Source: Pontibacillus yanchengensis Y32
GTDB lineage: Bacteria > Bacillota > Bacilli > Bacillales > BH030062
DNA: 64,000 nucleotides
Assembly: GCF_000770635.1 (NCBI RefSeq)
Contig: NZ_AVBF01000014.1
Span: 1-64,000 of the forward strand
Direction: 5' to 3'
The notes under the pieces were generated by a model. The model did not search any database and was not told where the DNA came from. It worked only from the letters and a program-made list of their open reading frames with translations. The translations under genes were made by a program, and so were the position numbers. Of this stretch, positions 52,299 through 60,797 are shown piece by piece. How positions within the stretch are numbered: the stretch's first letter is position 1; each line of letters begins with the position of its first letter.

Positions 52299-52425
52299 AA
52301 GCGCAAGCGCCTTGGTCACCTCCGACAGGCTTAAGGCAAACCTCGAAGTGGCGTTTTTTGCCACATCGAGGATTACCTTAAGACCCCGAGGGGGGAGGCG
52401 CTGGAGCTGGACGTGGCCACTTCAC
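52299..52425 (+). repeat. Second repeat class sharing the same ends, with long hairpin
   Basis: The ends AAGCGCAAGCGCC and GGCGCTGGAGCTGGAC, plus the tail GTGGCCACTTCACTT, are those of the dispersed repeat, but the middle is different: a hairpin of three stacked helices, CTTAAGG/CCTTAAG (52330, 52376), CCTCGA/TCGAGG and GTGGC/GCCAC around a T-rich loop. It lies 11 bases before a terminator. Confidence 0.85.
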
Positions 52426-52436
52426 TTACTATACAA

Positions 52437-52466
52437 CATAAAAACCTCCTACCACTAGGAGGTTTT
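52437..52466. terminator. Terminator of the DCC protein gene
   Basis: AAAACCTCCT/AGGAGGTTTT with a 6-base loop, T-rich on both sides, 2 bases from the stop. Confidence 0.85.
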
Positions 52467-52467
52467 C

Positions 52468-52863
52468 TTAGTCTAAAAAACGCTTTCTTGTTTCTGGTGA
52501 AGGTAAAGCACATTGCTCTTTCTTCCCAAACCATTTATACCGATTATTAGCAACAATTTTATACACTTTATCTCTAATTGGTTTTGGAATGACAATAAAC
52601 CCATAGAGCAATTTCCATGCGCCAGCCAATTCCTTACACACGTTAAGCGCTGCGGTTGATTGGAAGTGTATCTGATTACCATCCACTAGAACAAAGCTAT
52701 CAACACTTGAAGCTATACCATGCTGCTTTAATAATTTTTGACCGTGTTCACCTTGTAGAGAAGCAAATGTAAACTGTTCTTGCCTGTCTCGTTTTAAAAT
52801 AAACTGCACACTAGCATCACAGAAGTTACATTCCCCATCAAAGAGAATAATCTTATTTGCCAT
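52468..52863 (-). CDS. DCC family thiol-disulfide oxidoreductase-like protein
   Basis: This is a 131-residue protein of the DUF393/DCC family (YuxK type) with the motif LFDGECNFCD (Cys12, Cys15), a thioredoxin-like pattern. The later DKVYKIVANNRYKWFGK stretch is also typical. A redox role is assumed from the CxxC motif but not established for the family. Monocistronic. Confidence 0.88.
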   Translation of the reverse strand: MANKIILFDGECNFCDASVQFILKRDRQEQFTFASLQGEHGQKLLKQHGIASSVDSFVLVDGNQIHFQSTAALNVCKELAGAWKLLYGFIVIPKPIRDKVYKIVANNRYKWFGKKEQCALPSPETRKRFLD

Positions 52864-52918
52864 TGTGTATCACATCCATATATAATACTACCTTCATTAT
52901 ACCAAAAATGAAAAAGGC

Positions 52919-53344
52919 TTATGTTTTTGCTGGCTTCCCATGAACCACATACGTTCCAGCAATCAAATCATGAATAGCACGTCGATCCTCACGAATGTTT
53001 ACCATAAAAAAACTAATGATTAAAGTAATACCTAGTGTAAGACCTGCTAAGATATACTTACCAAAGATTTCACGAAGTGCCATAGTTGTTAATGTTAAAG
53101 GTTGATCATCCTTGGTAACATAAATATTAAATATTCGCTTACCAACAATATAGCCACTCCAAAGTAAAGGCAACAAGGTCATATAGAGAAGATGGGAGAG
53201 CTCAAAGTAAATAGAGTCGCTCGCATCCACTAAAGAAAATTCACCTGTTACAAAAAAGATTATTGTAGCAACTACTAAACCGAACAATAAGTAATCCAAT
53301 ATATCAGCCAAAAACCTTCTACCAAAACTTGCATATTTAAGCAT
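52919..53344 (-). CDS. RDD family membrane protein
   Basis: This is a 141-residue protein with three helices. The RDD signature is seen at RRFLADILDYLLFG (Arg-Asp) and DRRAIHDLIAGTYVV near the C-terminus. Family members are membrane proteins with proposed transport or ion-exchange roles. It ends 55 bases before the DCC gene start on the same strand, so the two may be cotranscribed. Confidence 0.85.
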   Translation of the reverse strand: MLKYASFGRRFLADILDYLLFGLVVATIIFFVTGEFSLVDASDSIYFELSHLLYMTLLPLLWSGYIVGKRIFNIYVTKDDQPLTLTTMALREIFGKYILAGLTLGITLIISFFMVNIREDRRAIHDLIAGTYVVHGKPAKT

Positions 53345-53504
53345 TAAAATCTCAACTCCTGCTTCCCTTTTCTCTTACCATTTAGTATTCTATACCTTTT
53401 AAGTTGTTGCAAGTATTAAACTAACATATTTTGCTAAATAGTCACTATATTATCGTTAGAATATTCATTGCAGATTTAATATTCTAATTTATCTAACAAC
53501 TGTA

Positions 53505-53534
53505 TTGACGTTTTAATGCAGTATAGGATATAAT
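53505..53534 (+). promoter_or_regulatory. Sigma-A promoter of the metY-hom operon
   Basis: TTGACG (53505-53510) and a perfect TATAAT (53529-53534) with 18 bases between. Transcription would begin near 53542, about 30 bases before the SAM aptamer. Confidence 0.8.
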
Positions 53535-53570
53535 CCTATACAAGTGGAACAATGAAAGTTAATTTCATAT

Positions 53571-53684
53571 CTCTTATCTAGAGCGGCAGAGGGACTAGGC
53601 CCTGTGAAGCCCGGCAACCATCCAGACAAACGGTTTGGAAAAGGTGCTAATTCCTACAGGTCATGAGGATCTGGAAGATAAGAG
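53571..53684 (+). promoter_or_regulatory. SAM-I (S-box) riboswitch
   Basis: The perfect 9-bp P1 helix CTCTTATCT/AGATAAGAG closes the domain. Conserved parts follow in order: AGAGCGGCAGAGGGAC, GGCCCTGTGAAGCCCGGCAACC and AAGGTGCTAATTCC. Binding of S-adenosylmethionine should stabilise P1 and allow the terminator that follows. It controls metY-hom. Confidence 0.97.
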
Positions 53685-53701
53685 GAGGACTGTACATATA
53701 C

Positions 53702-53728
53702 ACCCTCTTCTTAGGAAGGGGGTTTTTA
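53702..53728 (+). terminator. SAM-dependent terminator
   Basis: ACCCTCTTC/GAAGGGGGT (one G-U pair, loop TTAG) is followed by TTTTTATT. The P1 3' strand AAGAGGAGG can pair with CCCTCTTCTT of the terminator, so an antiterminator exists. Confidence 0.88.
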
Positions 53729-53802
53729 TTATCCCCTCTTCCCCCTTACCTGTCAGGCAATTTTTCCTAGTATCTTTCAAAATTTTAAGGAGGAATTGTT
53801 GT

Positions 53803-55506
53803 ATGACACTACCCTATCATCAATATCAATTGGAGACACTAAGTTTACATGGAGGTCAATCCCCAGATCCAACTACTGGATCACGAGCGGTACCTATTTA
53901 TCAAACAACATCCTACGTGTTTAATGACACAGAACATGCTCAAAATTTATTTGCATTAGCAGAACCTGGAAACATCTACACCAGAATTGGCAACCCTACC
54001 ATCGATGCTTTTGAGCAACGAGTTGCATTATTAGAAGACGGTGTTGCTGCAGTAGCTACTTCCTCAGGTATGGCAGCTATTACTTTAGCCATTTTAAATA
54101 TAGCAAGTGCTGGTGATGAAATTGTTACTTCCACGAACCTATATGGTGGGACTTATAATCTATTTGCAGTAACGCTTCCGAAATATGGAATTAACGTAAC
54201 GTTTGTGGATGGAACGGATCCAGAAAGCTTCCGTTCAGCCATTACTCCTAAAACAAAAGCTATCTTTGCTGAAGTAATCGGAAACCCTAGTTTAGATGTG
54301 CTTGATATTGAAGGTGTTGCGGATGTTGCCCACGCGCATCATATCCCTCTTCTAGTGGATAGTACATTTGCCACTCCTCACGTCTGTAAACCGATTTCTT
54401 GGGGGGCAGATATTGTTATCCACTCCGCAACGAAATGGATTGGAGGACACGGAAATTCTATAGGTGGTGTCGTCGTAGATAGTGGCCGTTTTAACTGGAA
54501 TCACGACAAGTTTCCTGGCTTCACTGAGCCTGATGAAAGTTATCATGGTATTCGATATGGCATAGATGTCGGACCAGCAGGATTTGCAGTTAAACTTCGT
54601 GTGCAGCTTTTGCGTGACATTGGTGCATGTTTAAGTCCCCAAAATGCATTTTATCTTTTACAGGGACTAGAAACACTTCACCTTAGAGTAGAACGACATC
54701 TTGAAAATGCGCAGATAATTTCCCGTTACCTAGAGGCGCATCCTGGAGTTGATTGGGTATCCTATCCAGGTCTTGAAAACCATCCATCCCACCAATTAGC
54801 ACAGCAGTACCTTCATAATGGCTATGGTTCCATTATCGTGTTTGGTATTAAAGGTGGACGTGAAGAAGGACGAAAAGTAATTGACAATATACATTTATGG
54901 TCTCATGTTGCCAACGTCGGAGATGCAAAATCCCTAATCATTCATCCAGCATCGACTACGCACCAACAGTTAAATCAAGAAGACCTTGTTAAAACAGGTG
55001 TTACAGAGGATCTAATACGTTTATCCATAGGACTAGAGTCAACAGATGATCTTATTAGTGATTTAGAATATGCAATCGAGCAAGCTACTGGTTTAAAGAG
55101 TGATTATTCCAATTATCAACCAGCTATAGAAGAAGTGCTTTCTTCTTCCTTATTTAGAGATGAACACAGCGTACGCCCTAAAACCATTGCTGTGTTTGGC
55201 GCTGATCGAACCAGTAAACCAGAAGAATTCTCTAAATTGGAACGTTTAGGTTTTACTCTTTATTTTGAATATGAATCATTACCTGAAAAGACAGACATTG
55301 TGTATGCCCTAAGTAATCTTGGCATCGAAAAAGCTGCTTCAACGATTCATGACTCTACTTTCTTCATCACCCAGAACATCATAAATCCGACATCCAAACA
55401 ACGTCTGAACGACTTATCAATTTCTTACAAGGAAACGGATAGTTTATATCGTGAAGCTCAACGTGTAAGAGCTCCAAAAAGCACTCATGAAACAGCTAAA
55501 GTATAA
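53803..55506 (+). CDS. metY: O-acetylhomoserine sulfhydrylase MetY with C-terminal extension
   Basis: This is a 567-residue PLP enzyme; a usual MetY has about 430. Residues 1-430 are a full catalytic domain, with Lys211 in HSATKWIGGHG binding PLP, TSSGMAAITLA and YGGTYNLF. It makes homocysteine from O-acetylhomoserine and sulfide. Residues about 431-567 are extra: a nucleotide-fold-like TIAVFGADR (461-469) followed by alternating helices and strands, resembling a CoA-binding-2 Rossmann domain. The ATG at 53803 follows TTAAGGAGGAATTG; the ORF upstream to 53635 is leader RNA. The SAM riboswitch controls it. Confidence 0.93.
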   Translation: MTLPYHQYQLETLSLHGGQSPDPTTGSRAVPIYQTTSYVFNDTEHAQNLFALAEPGNIYTRIGNPTIDAFEQRVALLEDGVAAVATSSGMAAITLAILNIASAGDEIVTSTNLYGGTYNLFAVTLPKYGINVTFVDGTDPESFRSAITPKTKAIFAEVIGNPSLDVLDIEGVADVAHAHHIPLLVDSTFATPHVCKPISWGADIVIHSATKWIGGHGNSIGGVVVDSGRFNWNHDKFPGFTEPDESYHGIRYGIDVGPAGFAVKLRVQLLRDIGACLSPQNAFYLLQGLETLHLRVERHLENAQIISRYLEAHPGVDWVSYPGLENHPSHQLAQQYLHNGYGSIIVFGIKGGREEGRKVIDNIHLWSHVANVGDAKSLIIHPASTTHQQLNQEDLVKTGVTEDLIRLSIGLESTDDLISDLEYAIEQATGLKSDYSNYQPAIEEVLSSSLFRDEHSVRPKTIAVFGADRTSKPEEFSKLERLGFTLYFEYESLPEKTDIVYALSNLGIEKAASTIHDSTFFITQNIINPTSKQRLNDLSISYKETDSLYREAQRVRAPKSTHETAKV

Positions 55507-55543
55507 TCCTCGTTTGATATGAGGCAGAGCAAGGAGGAAAAGC

Positions 55544-56524
55544 ATGACTATTAAGATAGCCATTCTGGGTCTAGGGACAGTTGGGCAAGGAGTGTATGAG
55601 ACACTCCTTTCTCATGGCCAATATATATCCGAAAAGCTAGGAACAGATACAGAGCTCGTAGGCGTACTCGTGAACGATTCTTCAAAACAGCGTAATCTTC
55701 CAAACAACATACCAATTACAACAAATTACCATGATATTCTTTCTAAAGACGTAGATGTCATCATTGAAGCGACAGTTGGAGATCACCCAGCTTTTGAGTA
55801 CCTATCCCAAGCCATTGAAAAAGGAATTCATGTCATCACAGCCAACAAAGCAATGTTCGCTCGTTATGGAAAAAAATTAAAAGAAAAAGCTACCAAGAAT
55901 CAAGTTCATATAGGTTATGAAGCTACTACAGCTTCTGGTACGCCTATTCTACGGACACTCAAGCAATTGTTACAGGTAAATCAAATTGAAAAGATGGAAG
56001 CTATACTAAATGGTACGTCAAACTATATCCTCACTGAAATGACGATGAATCACACCTCTTTTGAAGATGCTTTAGAGCAAGCTCAAGAGAAGGGGTATGC
56101 AGAAGCTAATCCAAGTAATGATGTAGATGGACATGATGCATTTTATAAGTCCATGATTTTAAGTGAATTGGTTTATGGTCAACAACCAAATTGGGAGTAT
56201 GTATATCGAGAAGGAATTAGAGAAATATCAAATGATCAGATACAACATGCGGCTCAAAGAGGACAGAAAATCAAGCATATAGCAACTGTTGAAATGCGTA
56301 ATGGAGAAGTGGCTGCATCCATACAACCAATGCAAATTAATGATGAACATCCACTCTATAGCGTAGATGGTGTAAACAACGGCATTACTGTCCACACCGA
56401 TATTCTGGGAACTTTCACACTTACAGGTCCCGGCGCAGGCAAACTACCAACCGCAAGTGCCGTTATTGAGGATCTAGTCTATGTGTTTCATAAGGAAGTC
56501 AAGCTAGAAAAGCAATTTATATAA
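55544..56524 (+). CDS. hom: Homoserine dehydrogenase
   Basis: This 326-residue NAD(P)-dependent enzyme has GLGTVGQGVY for nucleotide binding, ITANKAMFARYGKKL, NGTSNYILTEM and GYAEANPSNDVDGHDAFYK in the catalytic domain. The C-terminal ACT domain of long homoserine dehydrogenases is absent. It supplies homoserine for methionine synthesis and is cotranscribed with metY (37-base gap, AAGGAGGAAAAGC). Confidence 0.93.
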   Translation: MTIKIAILGLGTVGQGVYETLLSHGQYISEKLGTDTELVGVLVNDSSKQRNLPNNIPITTNYHDILSKDVDVIIEATVGDHPAFEYLSQAIEKGIHVITANKAMFARYGKKLKEKATKNQVHIGYEATTASGTPILRTLKQLLQVNQIEKMEAILNGTSNYILTEMTMNHTSFEDALEQAQEKGYAEANPSNDVDGHDAFYKSMILSELVYGQQPNWEYVYREGIREISNDQIQHAAQRGQKIKHIATVEMRNGEVAASIQPMQINDEHPLYSVDGVNNGITVHTDILGTFTLTGPGAGKLPTASAVIEDLVYVFHKEVKLEKQFI

Positions 56525-56551
56525 AGCTTTATTAAAGGCTCAAGTAGAATA

Positions 56552-56690
56552 AAAGTGGCTGTGGAACAACCTGCGTTCTGTTCTCCTATACGACGTAGGG
56601 AGTTCCACGTTGTCACACGTTAAAGGCTTAAGTCGAACTTCGACCTAGAGGTATTTCTATGTAGACCTTCAAATAAACAACTTACTTTTA
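56552..56690. repeat. Degraded palindromic element related to element A
   Basis: AAAGTGGCTGTGGAACAAC at 56552 matches the end of element A (AAAGGTGGCCGTGGAACAAC), and GGGAGTTCCACGTTGTCAC could be a relic of the opposite end. The remainder has decayed. The stretch 56525-56772 holds no gene. Confidence 0.45.
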
Positions 56691-56772
56691 TCACCTTCAT
56701 TCACATATTTTATGCTTTTTAACAGATACCTTTCCCGTGATGGTTTGTACCAGATTTTCAAGCTATATATCC

Positions 56773-56811
56773 AATAAAAAGACGCAAAATCTTATGTTAG
56801 ATTTGCGCCTG
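56773..56811 (-). terminator. Terminator of the GNAT gene
   Basis: GACGCAAAATCT and AGATTTGCGCC pair with one bulge (loop about TATGTT), with five T following on the minus strand. A GAATTCGA/TCGAATTC hairpin lies between it and the gene (56829-56848). Confidence 0.7.
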
Positions 56812-56856
56812 GAATTCAGAGAGAACTTGAATTCGATCATTCGAATTCTACCGAAA

Positions 56857-57495
56857 TTATTCATCCAGCATAGATGCTGCTTTTTCAAATTCATTTTGAC
56901 TTTCTTGAAACTTCTTTTCTTTTGGAGGAAATGATTGATCAAATTCATTTACTTCATCTTCGGCAACTTCTAGTACATCTGAGAACATCACATACCCAGA
57001 TATATTATCTAATGCGCCTTCATAAAGAGGTAATACCAACAATCCTTTATAGAACTTTTTATCAGGCATGGATATGTTGTATTTTTTCCCTCCTAGAAAT
57101 CCATATGGCTCATAATGATATGGATATCCTAGTGTGATGATTGCACGATACCCCATATCCTTTGCTACTTGAATAGAATGAGTTATTACCTTTCTCCCAA
57201 GTCCTTGCCTATGATATTCAGGAGATATAAAAACGGGTCCAAAACTAATTGTTTTGTATTCTTTATTATCTTCGGATACTATCTTTGAATGAGTATAGAA
57301 AATACCACCCACTACCTTACCATCAACTTCAATAACAAACGAAAGTTCTTTAATAAAATCTTCATGTTCTCTCATTTTGTGTATAACATAATGTTCATGA
57401 CATCCAGGAAAATATAAATTCCAAAATGCTTCTCTAGCAATTTCTTCAACTACTTTATAATCTTGTGGTTCTTCATCTCTTATTTTAATTTGCAT
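56857..57495 (-). CDS. GNAT family N-acetyltransferase
   Basis: This 212-residue protein has a full GNAT domain in 1-165 (EEPQDYKVVEEIAREAF; FGPVFISPEYHRQGLGRKVI as the acetyl-CoA loop; YYEPYGF-like HYEPYGFLGG), and a charged C-terminal tail. The pattern fits YhbS-type acetyltransferases. Substrate unknown. GGGAGGAGATAG precedes the ATG. Confidence 0.87.
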   Translation of the reverse strand: MQIKIRDEEPQDYKVVEEIAREAFWNLYFPGCHEHYVIHKMREHEDFIKELSFVIEVDGKVVGGIFYTHSKIVSEDNKEYKTISFGPVFISPEYHRQGLGRKVITHSIQVAKDMGYRAIITLGYPYHYEPYGFLGGKKYNISMPDKKFYKGLLVLPLYEGALDNISGYVMFSDVLEVAEDEVNEFDQSFPPKEKKFQESQNEFEKAASMLDE

Positions 57496-57591
57496 AAACT
57501 ATCTCCTCCCTTCTTTTAGTCTAGCCGATAATCCAGATTATTGAAAAGTCATAAACTAAAGCTAAGGGCGCGCGGTTATAAACGCACAAAA

Positions 57592-57625
57592 AAAACCAGC
57601 ATGGTTGGGATGCCACGCTGGTTTT
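57592..57625 (-). terminator. Terminator of the MacB-like operon
   Basis: AAACCAGCATGG/CCACGCTGGTTT with one mismatch lies directly after the permease stop (57630), with a long U tract on the minus strand. Confidence 0.85.
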
Positions 57626-57629
57626 CCTT

Positions 57630-59909
57630 TTAATCTTGTTGTTTTTTTAATGCTTCTTGTAAGGATACCTTTGTCACTTTTCTTCTTGAGAAGAAGAGTG
57701 ATACATAATAGGTAACCATGATTATTCCAAAACCTATACCGACCATTGGCCAGGTTAGATTAACCGGTAAGGAAAATCCGGTTTGCTCTACTAAGGAGGC
57801 CATCATTTGGTCAATTGCTAGCACGCCTATAGGCACTGATAGGAAATAAGCTAGTACGACAAGGGGGGTATAGATATTGACAACCAATTTGGATATTTCT
57901 TCATCTGTATAACCCATTACTTTAAATAACGAAATGGAAGGTGAATTCTCTTCTACAATTAGATTAGTAATAAGGGTTAATACAATTACACCTACAAAGA
58001 ATGCAAAAGCTGAAATTCCAAAAATGGAATACCTCATGAGAGATGATGTAGATTCAAAGTTTTCAATCATATCTTTTTTATCTTCCATAAACAGTATAGA
58101 CTCTTGCTGGTCCGGCTCTTCATTTGTCCATTTTGCCGTATAAACCTTTTTAGGGTACCCTAAAAAGTCATTCACATTAGATTTTTCATAAAAAATAGCA
58201 TGACCAATATATACATTGGAAATCCCTGATACCTGTTTGGTGATTGTTTCGTTATTGTAGGCATTACCTATTGTAAGTTGGTCCCCTTTATTTAACCCCA
58301 AAACAGTTGCAAGCGGCTGGCTAATGATAAAACCTTTCTTGGTCTTTACATTTACTACTTTATCATCATCATTTAACAACTGAACTTGATTTGTTTCAGG
58401 TTGTATCCCATAGATTGTTGCTTTCTGATCAAGGACTTTCGAACTTTCTCCATTTACTTCCTTAACATTTATTTCGCCGGCGGTAAATGGACTAGCCCCT
58501 TCTTCTACTTCTTCTTGCTGTAATGTATTATAGTGTACAGCATAATCGTATTTATAAATATCTTTGTATGTCGTATCAACAAGACTCCCCATAGCACCAT
58601 AAGAAATGAAACCAAAGATTAATAACATGGTTGAGAACATAATTCCAAGTAAGATATAAAAAGCTCTTGCTTTACTTCTAATTAGTAATCTCAATCGGAA
58701 GCGTGTCATAAATGAACCTTTTTCTAAAAATGGAATCTTTTCTAACCAAGATTTCTTTCCGGTAGACATATCTTTCGGGCTTAATAATGTTAGAGGTGAC
58801 TGTGTTAAAGGTTTTCTGATTACAAGATATGTCATAAGTAATAATATAACGTTTGGCACAATAAAACCTATCAACAGCACACGAATGTCCCAATCAAAAT
58901 AAGAAACCCTTGGGAGATTATAGTATTCCGAGTAAAGGTTTGTTATTGGTATCGATAGTGCTGCTCCAATTATAATTCCAGATAGAGACCCTACTAAACT
59001 AATGAATCCAGCATGAAGCATGTAGTGACGACGAAGTTCACTTTTTCGATATCCAAGCGCCATTAGTGTCCCAATTTCTTTACGTTGCATTTCGATTTGA
59101 CGCTTCATAATCATTAGAACCATCATAACCGATAAAACAAGTATAAATAGCGGCAAGGTAGTAACCGTTGCTCTTGCTCCTTGAATTTCCGATTCAACAA
59201 ACTCAATTCGAGGATTGTCATCCGCGTTCAACCATTTTAGAAGCGAGTAATTACTAGTGACAGCATCCTTCAACGAAGAAATACTTTCCTCCGTTCCACC
59301 TTCCCCTACTATCTGGGTTATCGTCTTCGAAGCCATGGATTCAATGACTCTCTTTGAACCAATGCCAATACCAAATGATTCAGGGTCATTAATTAGATCG
59401 CTTTCTCGTTCAAGAATATAAATATAATCTGGGAGGTAAACCAATCCGGTTACAGTGATGCTTTGCCCCTTTACATTCATATCATCTCCAACCGAGATAT
59501 TATGCGCTTTAGCAAATACAGGTGATAATGCTATTTCATTATCATCTGATGGCATCTCACCTTCAGAGATATAAGGTGTGTTAACTGCATCTGACTTGGA
59601 AAACAATCGTAATGTGGTATCTTCTTGGTACGTTACATCCGTATAAAATCTTTTTTCTAAGGTTAGGTTGAATTGCTCTCCCCAATCCTTTAATTGATTA
59701 TCTTCTATACTGCTAGCCACAATAAAATGAAAGTCTTCTTGGTTGTTTGTTTGTTGGAATTCTTGATTTCGGTTATCTAAGGTAGATATCGCCATGGATA
59801 AAGAGACATATAACATAATAGAAATTACTAATAGTAATGTAACCCCAATGTACTGAAATTTCTTATCCTTCATATGCCTTATAATGCTTTTCCAAAGTAT
59901 CATACCCAA
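57630..59909 (-). CDS. MacB-like ABC permease with two FtsX domains
   Basis: This is a 759-residue permease. An N-terminal helix (about 13-35) is followed by an extracytoplasmic domain, a first FtsX domain (about 245-365; ATVTTLPLFILVLSVMMVLMI, EIGTLMALGYRKSELR), helix near 415-440, a second outer domain, and a second FtsX domain (about 640-755; LFKVMGYTDEEISKLV). Such permeases move lipoproteins or peptides mechanically rather than through a channel. It overlaps the ATPase gene by 10 bases. Substrate unknown; antimicrobial resistance is typical. Confidence 0.88.
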   Translation of the reverse strand: MGMILWKSIIRHMKDKKFQYIGVTLLLVISIMLYVSLSMAISTLDNRNQEFQQTNNQEDFHFIVASSIEDNQLKDWGEQFNLTLEKRFYTDVTYQEDTTLRLFSKSDAVNTPYISEGEMPSDDNEIALSPVFAKAHNISVGDDMNVKGQSITVTGLVYLPDYIYILERESDLINDPESFGIGIGSKRVIESMASKTITQIVGEGGTEESISSLKDAVTSNYSLLKWLNADDNPRIEFVESEIQGARATVTTLPLFILVLSVMMVLMIMKRQIEMQRKEIGTLMALGYRKSELRRHYMLHAGFISLVGSLSGIIIGAALSIPITNLYSEYYNLPRVSYFDWDIRVLLIGFIVPNVILLLMTYLVIRKPLTQSPLTLLSPKDMSTGKKSWLEKIPFLEKGSFMTRFRLRLLIRSKARAFYILLGIMFSTMLLIFGFISYGAMGSLVDTTYKDIYKYDYAVHYNTLQQEEVEEGASPFTAGEINVKEVNGESSKVLDQKATIYGIQPETNQVQLLNDDDKVVNVKTKKGFIISQPLATVLGLNKGDQLTIGNAYNNETITKQVSGISNVYIGHAIFYEKSNVNDFLGYPKKVYTAKWTNEEPDQQESILFMEDKKDMIENFESTSSLMRYSIFGISAFAFFVGVIVLTLITNLIVEENSPSISLFKVMGYTDEEISKLVVNIYTPLVVLAYFLSVPIGVLAIDQMMASLVEQTGFSLPVNLTWPMVGIGFGIIMVTYYVSLFFSRRKVTKVSLQEALKKQQD

Positions 59910-60601
59910 CTCACCTTTTCCGGATCTAATGGGGCTTCATTTTCATAAGCTTCAATAATTTCTCCACTTTTCATGCGAATAACCTTATGGGCCATTTCAC
60001 CAATACCGTTATTGTGGGTAATAATGCAAACAGTCGTATCAAACGTTTCGTTTACATATTTCAAAAGACTAAGAATCTTTTTCCCCGTTTCCTCATCTAA
60101 GGCCCCTGTAGGTTCATCACATAACAAAAGCCGAGGATTTTTCACAAGTGCACGGGCAATTGCTACTCGTTGTTGCTCTCCACCACTCAACTGAAATGGA
60201 AATTTATCTTTTTTATCCAACATCCCCACTTTTTCTAAAATGTCATCCATGTTCAATGGGTTCTGACTAAGCTGCCTTCCGACTTCCACATTTTCTTGAA
60301 CAGTTAGCGTTGGAATCAAATTGTATTGTTGAAATATGAAACCTAACGTATGACGTCTGTACTCTGTTAACGTTTTATCTGTCATGTTATCCAGCATATC
60401 TTCATCGATTTTAATTGTGCCACTATCATGACGATCAATTCCTCCAATGACATTTAACAACGTTGATTTCCCCGAACCAGAAGGACCTAAAATAGCTACT
60501 ATTTGCTTATCTGGAATATCAATAGAAGCCTGTTTAAGCGCATGAACTTCCACTTCACCACTTTTGTAGATTTTATTGACGTCTGTAAGTTCAATACTCA
60601 T
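59900..60601 (-). CDS. ABC ATPase, MacB/LolD type
   Basis: This 233-residue ATPase has Walker [13 protein letters not shown], the signature [15 protein letters not shown], Walker [13 protein letters not shown] and the family-typical [15 protein letters not shown]. It powers the adjacent permease. First gene of a two-gene operon. Confidence 0.93.
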   Translation of the reverse strand: MSIELTDVNKIYKSGEVEVHALKQASIDIPDKQIVAILGPSGSGKSTLLNVIGGIDRHDSGTIKIDEDMLDNMTDKTLTEYRRHTLGFIFQQYNLIPTLTVQENVEVGRQLSQNPLNMDDILEKVGMLDKKDKFPFQLSGGEQQRVAIARALVKNPRLLLCDEPTGALDEETGKKILSLLKYVNETFDTTVCIITHNNGIGEMAHKVIRMKSGEIIEAYENEAPLDPEKVSWV

Positions 60602-60756
60602 ATTTTCAACCCCAATTCAATGATTTGAAATAACATTAATAATATATTTCATTTCTAACCTCATAATACTATAGGGATGTTACGTTTACAACGATTTTTT
60701 GAAATGAATAAATGTATAAATTTCAAATCAATTGAGATAAAAACTATCTTGGAGTA

Positions 60757-60790
60757 TAAAAAATCGCTCCTTCGAAAGCGAGGAGCGATT
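60757..60790 (-). terminator. Terminator of dinB
   Basis: AATCGCTCCT/AGGAGCGATT is followed by six T on the minus strand. Confidence 0.9.
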
Positions 60791-60797
60791 CACCAAG

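Noticed and set aside
52103-52306. 67-residue minus-strand ORF
   Set aside because: It lies wholly in the dispersed repeat, and similar frames occur in other copies only because the DNA is repeated.
53635-53802. N-terminal extension of MetY
   Set aside because: This stretch overlaps the SAM riboswitch and its terminator; a strong ribosome binding site precedes ATG at 53803.
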